This document shows, in pieces, positions 43,801 to 55,150 of a DNA stretch of 64,000 nt. Numbering within the stretch: the first letter of the stretch is position 1; each line of letters starts with the position of its first letter. Origin of the DNA: Dipteris shenzhenensis (Eukaryota; Polypodiophyta; Polypodiopsida; Gleicheniales); NCBI GenBank assembly GCA_047967505.1, contig CM106540.1; one strand, 5' to 3'. The position numbers and the translations under genes were made by a program. Below the pieces are notes generated by a model. It was not told the origin of the DNA. It searched no databases and worked only from the letters and a program-made list of their open reading frames with translations.

Positions 43801-45870
43801 CAATAATTGTCATCTAATGCACAGCCATGGTATAAACAAAATACTTCACCTTTCATCAGTCGTAAACAAGGAATCTAATTTTTTTAAAGATATATAATTT
43901 ATGAGATCAAACCTTAGAGCATACAGCCTTATGGTTTGTCCTATACAAAGGTTAAAACTTACTTTAGATATGCAACTTCATTATACTTGACATGTTATAT
44001 AAATTTCCCTTTGTTATTATTGCCAATGCTTGCACTACGCATTGAATTCATGGTCAAAAAAATTCTTCAAGAGATCTTAAGCTCTCATTAACCAGGAGAT
44101 AATGAATTTAGCCAATTCAAATCTTATGAAATATTATCTTTATTCTTATCATGTACCAAAAGAAAGTACTATCTCGTATCCATTTCATTGCTTATGTTAT
44201 TTTGGTACAAGTACAAGCATTATATTTGTCATATTCCTCAATATGTATATCGTCCCATACCAGTATGATATTGAGAAATAATAAAAAACACAAAGCATAA
44301 TTCTTTTCCCTTATGATGTGAGTAGCAATAAGTGATATACTATTCTATGATCAGCAGAAGGGTATATGTACACCATTTTCAAAGTTATGGTTTAACTTGG
44401 TAGCTAGTAATGATCCAATGTGTATTTTCTTTAGCTGCTGCTAGAAAATAAGTAGAAGATATTATCTGACATACCAACTATTTTTCATTATCTATAAAAG
44501 CAATTTCATAAATAAATTACTAGAGCAAAAAGCTTACCAGCAAACAATCATGCCTTCCCTCTAGCTTAGCAAAAATGTAATATGCTTTTTCTTCTCTTTA
44601 ATTCTCTCCAATTTAGTTCACTTTAGTAGAACACTTTATCAAATCATACCATATATGTCACACAAGAATAACTTTTTAATCTACAATTAAGCTAGGATTG
44701 GCATCTACTCAAGCAAGCAATGAGGATACAAGCCCTCTAAGTAATTGTATTTCTCATTTCATACATACCATATGATATATGCCTTCTCATCCTTATCAAT
44801 GCACATAATCATTCTTATTTAATCATAAAAAACTCTTAGCTCACCTAGGTTATCCTAGATCCTATATAAGCTATCATATTTTATCCTCCTTTAAATGACA
44901 TTTTAATATGAGATCTATCACTCTTCTTCAACTTCAATTATTCCCTTCCATCGCCATACCATTCTTTCTTGTCTCTATATGAGTACTTCTATGAAAGTAA
45001 GAAAATGAAAATATATGTAGCTCCTTTGTCCTTCCAAATATTTGCTTGCTTCATTGAGACCTAATCAATTTTCTTTTGCTTCTCGTTTGATTGTTGATTT
45101 GATAACTTTGTGGTTCAGAAAAGATTCTTGGCAGAGCCTCTGTTTTGTAGTGACCTCATCATATGCAACTTAAGAAAAACAATTTAGTAAAAGGAAAGAA
45201 GAAGGATAAAAGATGTATCTAGAGATGCCTTGGTCGTCTCACCACAACACTTGTATGCTTGATTGTGTCTACTAAGCTAACAAGATAAATTGTCAATTGT
45301 TGTTGAACCAATAACATGCATATAGTGCAACATTTGTCCTTGTTTCATATGCACCTCTCGATTCTTGATTAGTCATATTGCTTTATTCCAAATTAATAAG
45401 CCGTGGTCTTTTCCTTAGGAGAGCAACATCCCTGTTGCAATTTTCATACGATTTCCATTCTTGAAATCACCTAATGCTACTATTACTTCAACTATCATTC
45501 ATTCTATAAGAATATGAATCTTTTCCATCCTCATGTCCTAAGATTAAGTCATCTCGAGTCATGGCTATTCATGTTGACTACAGCTACCAATTCATTATAG
45601 TAGGCAGCCAAAAGAAATAACCATAACTTCTTACCTCAAGTAGAAATATAGTGATCCAACCACTCAAAAGAACCGATGCATACCCTATGAACAAGTCAAT
45701 GTGAGCTGTTTTTGTCAATTTGCAATTTTAGCATTAATTTTCAAAAGCATCTTGAATAACTTTTGCATACAAACTCAAAGCCTAGCGACCAGGTAGTCAA
45801 AATGATGAGGAAGAACATTATGAGAATGATTGTTTCATCTGGTTAGAGCATATCCTGGCTTTGATACCAT
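40851..45870. other. AT-rich intergenic stretch
   Basis: No gene supported. The part next to 45870 should be the inside of the LTR element whose 5' LTR is at 45871-46658, but no gag or pol frame survives. A weak minus-strand CNKC...YCK string near 43280 could be a decayed zinc knuckle. The longest open frame is 109 codons (42107-42436, minus), without motif. Confidence 0.5.
45857..45869 (-). other. Primer binding site of the LTR at 45871
   Basis: Minus-strand TGGTATCAAAGCC, one base from the LTR end. Initiator tRNA-Met type with one change. Confidence 0.6.
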
Positions 45871-46658
45871 TGTTACAAAAAATATAATTAAACATGATCA
45901 GAAATTCATGATTTACCAAAACCATAGAAACCAAGAACAAGGAAACAAGTGGGGGAGAGAAGAGAAAGAGAGAGCGAAAATGCATGGGATCCAATCTACC
46001 CCCCTTAGATGGTGGCTCTTGCTTCCCATCTAGAGTATTTATAATTGTGATTCCAAAAAGCAAAGAGCCAATAATAGTACATCCAAAAGTATCCCTTGCC
46101 CACAATTAGAGGGATTTCTCAACATAGCTCCATGAGCTCAAAATATCAAAAGGCTTAATATTCCCTCATTCACAATTAATAAAATAAATTAGCACATGGC
46201 TTGGTCTTCATTGGTTTACAATATGGCCCATGGCCTTTAGCAACCATTTGATACTTCAATCAATCTAAATCACCTTCACCATCTCCATTCCTCGTTATCC
46301 AACTCATCATCTGTACTCAAGCCGCCAATTATGTTAGTTGTTACAATCAATTTGATGGATCATCACACCAATTAATCCCAACACGATTGTACGCTTGACA
46401 TACAGACATCAAAATACACACCTTGTGACCAATTGCAATAACATCAGTAACGCTATAAATATTAGTATTAACATGGAATCACCCACAATACTAACCATCT
46501 ATCTTAGCAAAACCCAGCTAGGCATCCCTAACTAAACCCCACAAAGCATCCACTAGGATCCTTGCCATGTCTAGTGCACTCCTATGGAATAGTCTCACTT
46601 GAAAAAAATAAATTATTTTCCATAGCAAGAAATATAAAAAATACAATTCCTTAATAGC
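45871..46658 (-). repeat. Single LTR (about 788 bp) of the same family as Gypsy D
   Basis: Minus-strand sequence shares order and many blocks with the 720 bp LTRs at 47498 and 51799: CCATAGGAG, TCCTAGTGGAT, GGGTGATTCCATGTTAATACT, GGCGGCTTGAGTACAG, GGCCATGGGCCA, and ATAAATACTCTAGATG. It ends TAACA beside a primer site. Its outer edge is placed by alignment to D and is uncertain by some bases. No partner LTR was found. Confidence 0.7.
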
Positions 46659-47340
46659 CTTAGTGGCTTCTTTGTAATTATGTGTGTATTTCACTTGTTC
46701 CCTTTTGATCTCATTAAGGTCTACCTATATGTCTTTGGGATCTCCCCTTCTTTTTGTGCATCCTTCAACCAAGCATATGCAATCTCATTTGAATAAAGCG
46801 TGGCTTTTTTTGTAACCTTTATTATTGGATAAAGCATTTATAATGCATTACCTTTCTAATTATCATAAAAGCAATCGTCCCTTGCAACAAGCCTATAAGG
46901 TAGAATATCTATATTTGTACAAATTTATTTTTGTATGATATGTCAATAGACAAGGAAGAGCTTGGTGGATAAAAGTTAATTAGAACCCAGTGAATTGAAT
47001 ATATTATCATTTAATTGTTTCCGCTTTTAAAGTAGGCAAAGCAGCACCTCATAGCCCTATAAGCTCTACCAAGACACATTCATAATGAACAAGAGACATG
47101 AGAATATTTTAGCTCAACTAAAAAATTCATAATCATCAACAAGAGAAGTCCAACTAAAGATTCCAATGATTTATAAGGCTTTTATACACACATGAGTAAC
47201 AAAGTCAACACTAAGTTTCCATAGGACCCATAAATTGATGTTGATTATAAACATTGTCTATACAACCAACACATTCCTAAATTCCACCAATGTAAGCACA
47301 AATGATATTGCTTATTAGTATTTATAATAACAATATGCCA
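46659..47340. other. Unassigned AT-rich stretch
   Basis: Nothing recognisable. It lies between the single LTR and the CA-rich microsatellite. Confidence 0.5.
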
Positions 47341-47349
47341 AATGGTCCC

Positions 47350-47497
47350 AATTGCACACACATGCGCACTCGTGTATGCACACACACACATGCACGCATA
47401 TGCGTGTGTGCACACACATACCCACATGCATGCATGCACATGCACACCTGCACACACACACACACAGGAACATGCACATGCACACACAGAGATGCAT
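47350..47497. repeat. CA/ATGCAC-rich microsatellite, left part
   Basis: Irregular CACACA and CATGCA runs. Open frames on both strands here are repeat artefacts rich in His/Thr or Cys/Val. Continues after element D at 52519-52590. Confidence 0.85.
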
Positions 47498-48217
47498 TGT
47501 TACGGAAATTATATTTATGATATATCTTTCTTTGGACATTATTATTTTTAGTCGAGTGTGACTATAGCAAAGTACTCCATAGGAGCACACCGGTCACGGT
47601 GGGGGTCCTAGTGGATACTTTGTGTGATTAGTTGGGGATGCCTGACTAGCTTGTGTTATGCCATGCTAGATGATCAGTATTGTGGGTGATTCCATGTTAA
47701 TACTGATGTCGCTAGTGTTATTGGTATTGTGCTTGATTATTGTGCTTTTTGCATGGTTATGTTGGGATCGGTTGATTCAGTGATTCGTTCAATCGATTGT
47801 TAATAACTAATGTAATTGGCGGCTTGAGTACAGGTGATGGAACTCATAGTGAGGATCGAAGTTAGTGCAAGGGTACCGATCGAGGTGTCGCACAGTGCAT
47901 TATATATGGCCATGGGCCAATTTTGTATTTGTTTAGTTATTGCAAGTTTGAGCAATATATTTTATTATGGACATAATTCATTTTGGGCCCTAAGATGGCT
48001 ATGTAAAGCAAATCCCTCATTTTTGGATGAGAGTGATAATTTTGGCTCCTTGGTGCTTTTATGAAATATCATAAATACTCTAGATGAGGAAGCGTGAGCC
48101 ACTCATCTAGAGGGGGAGATTGTACCCTATCTGCTTCGTTTTCATGGGTGATTGTGTTCTCTTTCTCCAGTTGATTAAGTGGTGAATTTGTGTGAAGATA
48201 ATTACCTTCTGGTTTCA
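47498..48217 (+). repeat. Gypsy D 5' LTR (720 bp)
   Basis: TGTTACGGAAATT start and GGTTTCA end. Contains ATAAATACTCTAGATG-type R/U5 blocks shared with the LTR at 45871-46658. Confidence 0.9.
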
Positions 48218-48218
48218 G

Positions 48219-48230
48219 TGGTATCAGAGC
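48219..48230 (+). other. Gypsy D primer binding site
   Basis: TGGTATCAGAGC one base after the LTR end. Initiator tRNA-Met type. Confidence 0.85.
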
Positions 48231-49527
48231 TTAGGTTCGCTCTAAGGCTTGGACATCGGAAGCTTTCTCTCGAATTATGGAGAGAGATTCAAGGAATTAA
48301 GGATGAATTTATCGAGACCTATATCTAAGACTTTCAGCTGTTACTTGCTCATTAGATTTGTCTGACTCCCAAAGCTACTCGTCAGTGTGGCAAAGCAATA
48401 CAGTTAGGCTCCAGTCGCCAACAGTATATCGGCCCGCGTGCACTCTTGGACTCCAAGCAGGTAACCTCTGGCCCTCTATCATCATGGATGATAATCTGGA
48501 TTCTGCATACTCCCTATGCCTGTCAGATGAATCCTATGTGAACTTCGACGTCACCTCAATCTCGGGCTGTGCGCATCACTCATCATCGAAATTTCATGTG
48601 GCGAATCATGCCCTCGGGAGTCAGGGAGACATAACCTTTTGGACTTGGAATACTCAGCCTACATCAAGTGTAGTTAGCCATCGCTGCAGTACTGGCTACC
48701 ATGCCATTCGGCCTACAAACTCCAAGAAGAGTCCTCCGGACTTCGGGGTTTGTGGCTCTGCCTCATTGTGCACCAACCTGTAGAATTCTGCCCCTCTGAA
48801 AAATTGCATACCTGCCCTTGCATTGAGTGCTACCAATAATCGAGTAGCCAGCCGCCTTTAGAGACTTTGGACGTCTCTCTCCCTCTATGTACCTTCATCA
48901 GCGGATGTGCAGCCACTTGCAAATTTTCAGCCCACGTACTCTTGAAGCAGGTCTTCTGCCATCATGAACAGTAAAAGAAAAAAGAAACTCCTTAATATGC
49001 ATGCCCACTGCAACGAGGTATTAAGACAATTTGAGAGTCTTTATGCATCTGCGGCTCTGAGGATTGAAGCACAGGAAGGATTCCCTTGACTTCCTTTAAA
49101 AAAAAAGCAAGGGACCCCAAAGATTCAAAGGCCTTTTAAAAAAAAAAAAAAAAGAGAAGAAGAGGAAAATTTAACAAGGCGATCGGCGGAGCTCGACAAG
49201 ACGAAGACCATTGCAAAATCTGAGAAGCTCGAATCAAGAAGGCAATTAGAACCACGAATCATCGAGCAATTAATTGGAGATCAGTCGAGCACAAAGGCAA
49301 CTACGAGTGGCATCATTGGTCACATATCTCCCACTCTAGTCTTTTCTACCTCCGATCACAGAGCAAGATAAGTGATTTCTTTTGCTTTATATTTCATACA
49401 CTTAGTATCTTCCACCATCCATTTCTTACCATACACTCGAAACACACTTTTTCATCCATTTAATTCTCATACACTTAGTATCTTTATTTTTCTCTGCTCC
49501 ACTTTATTTGTACCTATTGCATTTTCA
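48231..49527 (+). other. Gypsy D leader
   Basis: About 1.3 kb. One frame (48358-48783, 141 codons, Ser/His-rich) has no gag motif and is not in a position typical for gag, so function is not assigned. An A-run lies at 49138-49153. Confidence 0.5.
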
Positions 49528-49930
49528 TGGCGCATCAACCACTACCACCCATGCTCCAAGAGCAGTTAGATGCACTTCAGGCATAGTTGGCCGATGAGCG
49601 TGAGCATAGGGTAAATCCTGAAAAGAGCAGTTTCTTCCAAGATCAGATAGAGTATTTGGGTCACATTGTATCTGTCGATGGGATTCAAGTAGATCCAAAG
49701 AAGATTGAGTGCATAGTGGCCTAAACCCTGAGATATACATGAATTGAGATCATTATTGGGATTGTGTAGCTTTTATAGAAAGTTTGTCAAGAATTTTGTA
49801 TACATTGCACATCCATTGACCGACCTTCTTAGAAAAGCTAAGCATTTCTTATGGACTGAGCGTCAAGATAAATCTTTTATAGCTTTGAAAGAAGCTCTCA
49901 CTCAAGCTCCTGTGTTGTAATTACCCGATT
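49528..49930 (+). pseudogene. Gypsy D gag N-terminus fused by deletion to late RT
   Basis: The ATG at 49528 starts MAHQPLPPMLQEQLDALQA, a typical gag N-terminus. After a stop and LADEREHR the text becomes VNPEKSSFFQDQIEYLGHIV at about 49613, a block from after the RT catalytic site. Everything between (most of gag, protease, RT palm) is lost. RT connection text (VDPKKIECI; FYRKFVKNFVYIAHPLTDLL) follows with frame changes near 49720. Confidence 0.78.
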
Positions 49931-50340
49931 TCTCAAGACCATTCTTTGTGGTTGTAACCGATGCTAGTGGATATAGAATTGGATCCATACTTATGCAAGA
50001 TGGACATCTAATAGCATATGAGAGCCGAAAATTAAAACCAACAGAATGCAATTATAGCACATATGATAAAGAATTAACCGCTGTTGTTCATGCCATATGA
50101 ATGTGGAAACATTATTTGATGGGATCTGAGTTTCTTATCAAAACTGCTCAACAAAGTATCAAGCATTTGTTAACTCAGCCACTAATATCCGATAGGCACA
50201 TCAAGTGGGCATCATTTATATAGAGTTTTCAGCCCATGATTTAGTATCAACTTGGAAAGGAAAATGTAGTTGCTGATGCTCTTAGCAGAAAGCCAAGTAT
50301 TAATCACATCACTGCTATAGAGACCCAGCCTTTTGAAGGT
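49931..50340 (+). pseudogene. Gypsy D RNase H
   Basis: VVTDASGYRIGSILMQDGHL (catalytic D in TDAS) at 49955, YESRKLKPTECNYSTYDKEL at 50020, KHYLMGSEFLIKT at 50110 and KENVVADALSRKPS at 50260 give the Ty3/Gypsy RNase H. Three in-frame stops (about 50098, 50221 and 50240) inactivate it. Confidence 0.82.
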
Positions 50341-51726
50341 ATGAAGAATTCTTATCAAGGGGATCCAGACTTCTTCGATATATGGAACAAATTAGAAAAT
50401 AACAATTGGAATCCTATGTTGGACTATTCATGCAATGGTGGATATCTCTTTTATCAAAAGAAATCATGCATCACTCGACCCTTTAGACAAAATGTAATGG
50501 AGGAAATGCACCAGCCACCATATATGGGACATAGGGGAGTGACTGCCACTTTACAAGTGATAGCAAGAGAATTCCATTGGCCTACTATAAGAAAAGATGT
50601 GGCTAAGTTTGTAGCCGAATGCATCACTTGTCAGAAGATCAAGAGTTACAAAGGCAAGACCCCAGGATTGCTTATGCCTTTGCCTATTCCTACACAACCT
50701 TGGGAACAAATATCTATGGATTTCATAACAAGTTTTCCTACTATAGCGAATCAAAATGATATGATTTGGATGATAATAGATCGCCTTAGTAAGCAAGCTT
50801 ATTTCATCCCATGCAAGAAGATTTTAACAGCTCAGCAAGCTGCACATTTATTCATCAAGCATATCTTTGTTCATCATGGCTTGCCAAAGACTATAGTGTA
50901 TGATCGAGATTCGAAGTTTTGCAGTAATTTTTGGACTACATTATTTCATAATCTAGGCACTAAGTTAGACTTCTCATCAGCTTTTCATCCAGAATCGAAT
51001 GGACAAACTGAAGTTACAAGCAGTACTATTCTAGATATGATAAAAGCTTATGCAGGAAGTCAACCAAAGGCTTGGGACAAATACATTCATCTCTTGCAGT
51101 TTGCTTATAATAATACTCCTCATTCTGCAACTGAAAGAGCACCCTTTGAGATTATCTATGCGAAAGTTTTACCCATTTCTATCACACAATTGACCCATAG
51201 AGTGGAAGCAGTAGATGCATTTACCCATGATTATCAAAATATTCTCAAAGAAGTTTGAGAAGTGATTGCAATAGCTCAAGAAAAGTACACAAAACAAGCT
51301 AATAAGAAACGGAAACACATGCTTTTTAAAGAAGGCAATTATGTACTTCTTCGGATTGAGAAAAGAAGGTTGAAGAGTGTTGAGAAATGGCCAGTAATCA
51401 AGATGTCACCACGTTTCTATGGACCATTCAAGGTGATTCGGAATATCAATGATCTAGCTTATAGACTTGAATTACTTGATAATTGGAAAATACATAATGC
51501 TTTCCATATCAATCTCTTAAAGCCCTTCAAAGGACATTTACCTATTCATCCTATCTATGAAGAGGCCCCATTGATTGTTAATGAAGAAAAAATTCTAGAA
51601 CCCGAATGCATTGTTGATCATCAACAGACCTCGACCCAAAAAGGAAATGTCTATACTAAATATTTGCTCAAATTTAAGAACCATCCAAGAGATGATGCTC
51701 AGTGGATGCCTGAGCGGTTCTGTTGA
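50341..51726 (+). pseudogene. Gypsy D integrase with chromodomain-like tail
   Basis: 305 open codons, one stop (TGA at 51256-51258), then 154 more in the same frame. H2C2: HQPPYMGHRG ... CITCQKIKS at 50510-50640. DDE: MDFITSFPT (50716), YDRDSKFCSNFW (50900) and SNGQTEVTSSTILDMI (50998; the E after QT is kept). GPY/F-type block PRFYGPFKVI at 51410; tail EPECIVDHQQ ... LKFKNHPRDDAQWMPE, chromodomain-like. Only one stop in 460 codons makes this the best-kept part of D. Confidence 0.85.
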
Positions 51727-51798
51727 ACTTTTCCAGACCTCCTTAGTTCCTATAACCAAACACGCAATTGAGGTCAGTTGCAATCCAAGCAAGAGGGA

Positions 51799-52518
51799 TG
51801 TTATGGAAATTATATTTATGATATATCTTGCTTTGGACATTATTATTTTTAGTCGTGTGACTATGGCAAAGTACTCCATAGGAGCGCACGAGACGTGGCA
51901 GGGGTCCTAGTGGATACTTTGTGTGGTTAGTTGGGGACACTTGACTAGCTTGTGTTGTGCCACGCTAGATGATTGGTATTGTGGGTGATTCCATGTTAAT
52001 ATTGATGTCACTAGTGTTATTGGTATTGTGCTTGATTATTGTGCTTTGAGCGCGGTTATGTTGGGATCGGTTGATTCAGTGATTCATTCAATTGATTGTT
52101 AATAACTAATGTAATTGGCGGCTGGAGTACAGGTGATGGAACTCATAGCGAGGATTGGAGTTAGTGTGAGGGTATCGATCGAGGTGTCGCATAGCGCATT
52201 ATATATGGCCATGGGCCAATTTTGTATTTGTTTAATTATTGCAAGTTTGAGCAATATATTTTGTTATGGACATAATTCATTTTGGGCCCTAAGATGGCTA
52301 TGTAAAGCAAATCCCTCATTTTTGGATGAGAGGGATAATTTTGGCTCCTAGTGCTTTTATGAAATATCATAAATACTCTAGATGAGGAAGCATGAGCCAC
52401 TCATCTAGGGGGGGGAGATTGTACCTATTCTGTTGTTGTTTTCATGGTGTGATTGTGTTCTCTTTCTCTAGTTGATTAAGAGGTGAATTTGTGTGAAGAT
52501 AATTACCTTCTAGTTTCA
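51799..52518 (+). repeat. Gypsy D 3' LTR (720 bp)
   Basis: Partner of 47498-48217, with equal length and numerous substitutions and small indels. Confidence 0.9.
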
Positions 52519-52590
52519 TGCATGGCACTAGCATGCACACACACACACACACTCACACATGCACGTGCACATGCACACACACCTACATGC
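52519..52590. repeat. CA/ATGCAC-rich microsatellite, right part
   Basis: Continues the repeat interrupted by Gypsy D. Confidence 0.8.
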
Positions 52591-52595
52591 ACATA

Positions 52596-52797
52596 TACCA
52601 TCCCCTAGCATGGGTATCTCTAGTGTAAGCTTGACATAAACATGTTGATGATGTCTAGAAGGATTCGTATAACTCCTCAAAATTTAATTACTTACATAAA
52701 CATATACCATGCCCTTGCATGGGTATCTCTGATAGAGATATGTTGATGATGTCTAGAAGGACTCTTATAACTCAAAATTTAACTGCTTACATAAACA
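52596..52797. repeat. Tandem duplication of about 105 bp
   Basis: Two copies share GCATGGGTATCTCT, GTTGATGATGTCTAGAAGGA and CTTACATAAACATA in the same order with small differences. Confidence 0.8.
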
Positions 52798-52935
52798 TAG
52801 TACATTACTTTATTTGCTATTATTTAGATATCGGTACCTAGACAAATATCTACTAGCATATGGATATAGAAAGGAGGAATGTTGATTAATATTTGAGGAT
52901 TTGGAATATAGTTGGAAGGAGGAGGTTAATAGTTG

Positions 52936-52977
<42 letters not shown>
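52936..52977. repeat. (CA)n microsatellite, about 20 units
   Basis: Uninterrupted ACACAC run of roughly 40 bp. Confidence 0.95.
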
Positions 52978-52978
<1 letters not shown>

Positions 52979-53559
52979 CCATCCTCGTACTTAAGGGCAT
53001 CTAGCTTAAGCTTCATGGAAGTAGGCTGATTGTGGTTGGAGAGAGTAGTATAAACCCTTGAATTGCCTACTTTAACATGTAGTATATTAGTATATTTATG
53101 TGTTTCTGGATAGTGATACAGGGGGAAATATGTTTGTATATGGTTTATGAAAGGGATAATGGTGATGAATTATAACATTTCTTAAAGCATAGTAGGAGTA
53201 TGTGATGCTCCACAAAGAATATGTTCAATAAGCATATAGAGACTTATTAATATGTTGGGGCAAATGATTATACCCTAACTTGATCTATTTAATTGATTTA
53301 AGGCATCTGGATTAATTATTTATAAGGCCTTACTCTGCCCACATGTGATTGAAACATTGTGATAACCAAAACCGGTTGTGAACCCTAGGATAGGGGACTA
53401 TACACCCTTGGATTATTAATGACTTGCATAGATATTATAGAACAACAATAAATAATTAATATGGTAATAAGTCATACATTGAGAGAAAAAGGATGGTTAG
53501 TATTGCCTTTTTATATGACAAGATACTCTATACTTGTAATGTGCTGGTTCAACATGATA

Positions 53560-54500
53560 GGAACATTCCACCCTTCTCTCCCCCCTCTTTCTCCTAAATT
53601 CCCCTTAAACCTCTCAATTTATCCCACTCCAACAACTTTTTTAATTTTCATAGTCTTCTCCTAATTTTTTCTAATTTCCTAAACACACATACTATCCTCT
53701 TTCTTCTTTTTTACAATACAAATTACTTTCCTTCCCTTTATAATCCTATGAAAACAAACTTCCCCTCTTCTCCCTAGTTACCCTTATTTTCCCTAAAATT
53801 TTCCCGTTTTTCCCTACCCGCCTCCCCGTTTTTCCTTTTTTATCTAAGTTTTCCAATTTATTTCTAAATTGTTTTTTCTCTAATTTTCTTAACAATTTCC
53901 TTATATTTTTCTCTACATATCTCATTATCTTGTCCCTAATTTCCCATTTTTCTCTTTGAAGCACTCCCTAATTTTCCCTAAAATTTTCTTATTTTTTTCT
54001 ATTATTATTCTAACTTTGTCCTATTTTTTCTTTTTGATTTTACCCAATTTTCTAAACTTCCCCCCACTACCACCCCACCCCCAACTATTTCGTTATTTCC
54101 CCCTTTCTACTTTTTTCTTAAAATCTAAACTCATTCACACTGTTTTGTTCCCCTCCCCCTCTTCTCACTTCCCACATTTATCCGAAGCCCTTATTAATAT
54201 ATCCCTCTCCCCCAATCATGCATTTAATCCCACTACCGCTGTGGTCCCTTGGGCTTCCAAACTCTCGATCTCCATGCGACATGATTGCTAGACCACGTCT
54301 TACTCTACTTTCCCCAACTACATCACTGCAAATTGCAGTATGAATCGACTGCCCCTCACATTAATTTTTTGACCCCTTATTCCCACCTACTCGTGGCCTT
54401 CTCGCTATCTCCCTTGACTGGCGCATGCACTGCATTTCTTTTCCTACCCCCAACTACCCCCAATACCCACGGATGCGTCAATTTTACGAGCAAAAACCTA
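53560..54500. other. Pyrimidine-rich stretch
   Basis: Plus strand is strongly C/T-rich with runs such as TTTTCCCTA. Open frames here are composition-driven. No gene seen. Confidence 0.6.
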
Positions 54501-55075
54501 TGAGCAAGTTTATACGAGCGTGTTTTTCAAGAGATTTTAAAAATAGTATTTCTTTAGGAAACATGGTTTTTACACTTTTATTTTCATTAGAACTAGATCC
54601 CTTTATCATAAAAATATACAAACTAGTCACTCATTCATTTTTACTTAACATAAATCTTCTTATTCATAGACATCCCTTTGTACCCTTGTTATTACCTTAA
54701 GAAAGTATTGAAAAATAATTCATTTAAGAAACGTCCCTCATAATCACTCAACATAATAATATTATACATAAATAATTACTTATTAAACACATTTATATCA
54801 TATGGAAATATCTTTCAAGTGTTTTTATAGTATTAATAACAATATATTTATGGACATGTTTCTACAGAAGTTTAAATTACTGTAAATAAGTATTAATTTG
54901 GGCTTATATATCACTCTTATAAAATACATGTAATATTTAATACTATATATGCAAGGTTTTCCAAAATATAACCCCATAGATGTGCTCAAATGGGGTTTTT
55001 CGATCAATTTGAGTGGCTGAATGACTATATTTGGACATTGGATGTGAAAGTTATGTCACTTTTAAAAGTGCTGTC

Positions 55076-55150
55076 CAAGGTAGTTTCGCCAGCGAAACTA
55101 CCTTGAAAGACCTTGTTCAAAGGGGTTTCGCTGGCGAAACTACCTTGATG
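55076..55150. repeat. Hairpin-forming repeat built on GGTAGTTTCG
   Basis: AAGGTAGTTTCG and CGAAACTACCTT (55078-55105) form a perfect 12 bp stem around CCAG. A second related copy, GTTTCGCTGGCGAAACTACC at 55124-55144, has the complementary loop. Confidence 0.8.

Larger units (their letters stand above)
47498..52518 (+). mobile_element. Gypsy D: Ty3/Gypsy element with 720 bp LTRs, TSD TGCAT, large internal deletion
   Basis: LTRs at 47498-48217 and 51799-52518, each 720 bp, are flanked by TGCAT (47493-47497 and 52519-52523). Primer site after the 5' LTR, purine tract (GCAAGAGGGA, ending 51798) before the 3' LTR. The inside is 3.6 kb: leader, a gag start, then late RT, RNase H and integrase. LTRs differ at many sites, so it is clearly older than the chromovirus or the non-autonomous element. 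Confidence 0.92.

Noticed and set aside
47245-47590. Cys/Val- and His/Thr-rich frames
   Set aside because: Translations of the CA microsatellite.
48358-48783. 141-codon frame as a Gypsy D gag
   Set aside because: No gag core or zinc knuckle, and a better gag start is at 49528.
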